Shown here: one piece after another, positions 32,496 through 32,525 of the stretch | Layout: every line of letters starts with the position of its first letter | Numbering within the stretch: the stretch's first letter is position 1 | The notes under the pieces: generated by a model | What the model saw: the letters and a program-made list of their open reading frames with translations, nothing else | Databases searched by the model: none | What the model was told of the DNA's origin: nothing | Program-made: the position numbers and the translations under genes | From: Helicobacter sp. 16-1353 | Lineage (GTDB): Bacteria > Campylobacterota > Campylobacteria > Campylobacterales > Helicobacteraceae | DNA length: 32,525 nt | Direction: 5' to 3' | Assembly (NCBI RefSeq): GCF_003288815.1 | Contig: NZ_NHYM01000016.1 | Location: forward strand, 1 to 32,525

Positions 32496-32525
32496 GCGAA
32501 GTCGCTCCCCTTATCCCCCTTCCAA

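Overview
The window reads as chromosomal DNA of a low-GC Campylobacterota bacterium, most likely an enterohepatic-type Helicobacter. The support is the gene set (HugZ, DcuA, RibBA with a degenerate second domain, a Cj0264c/Cj0265c-like TMAO/DMSO reductase pair), the gene pairs cdsA-dxr and rho-murI, very AT-rich spacers, and dense GAATC/GATTC words inside and between genes. All identifications are by eye and recall; no database search was run.

Region 1 (1-2042): a small Cys-rich FeoB-associated membrane protein overlaps an orphan ABC ATPase gene. Around them lies almost 1 kb of noncoding DNA packed with short perfect palindromes and dispersed repeats.

Region 2 (2043-11202): an iron/metal island. 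A minus-strand operon feoA-feoB-(NikL-like small periplasmic protein)-(DUF4198 protein) diverges from a TonB-dependent receptor gene across a spacer with Fur-box-like sequences. A glycosyltransferase gene follows, interrupted by an 11-G tract (phase-variable, OFF as read) and by a Ser/Asp-rich insertion of about 100 codons. The haem oxygenase gene hugZ closes the island.

Region 3 (11205-19499): housekeeping genes. murI and rho, then dxr and cdsA, lie on the minus strand. mnmG and a three-gene polar amino acid ABC transporter (two permeases and an ATPase, no binding protein in the window) lie on the plus strand.

Region 4 (19500-27565): a decayed gene stretch, flgI, hemD, xseA, two transporters for C4-dicarboxylates or related anions (DASS family and DcuA), and a DUF3943 envelope protein.

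Region 5 (27566-32525): ribBA, tRNA-Gln and initiator tRNA-Met behind a consensus promoter, then a mono-haem cytochrome c and a Tat-exported molybdenum reductase of the TMAO/DMSO reductase family. The window ends in a C/G-tract repeat that recurs, inverted, near its start.

The most unusual points are the Feo operon carrying two periplasmic proteins whose predicted mature N-terminus is histidine, the glycosyltransferase with both a phase-variable tract and a low-complexity expansion inside its catalytic domain, the same GAATCT/GATTCT expansions in three neighbouring genes, and the hairpin-dense noncoding locus at 1-150 and 1115-1860.
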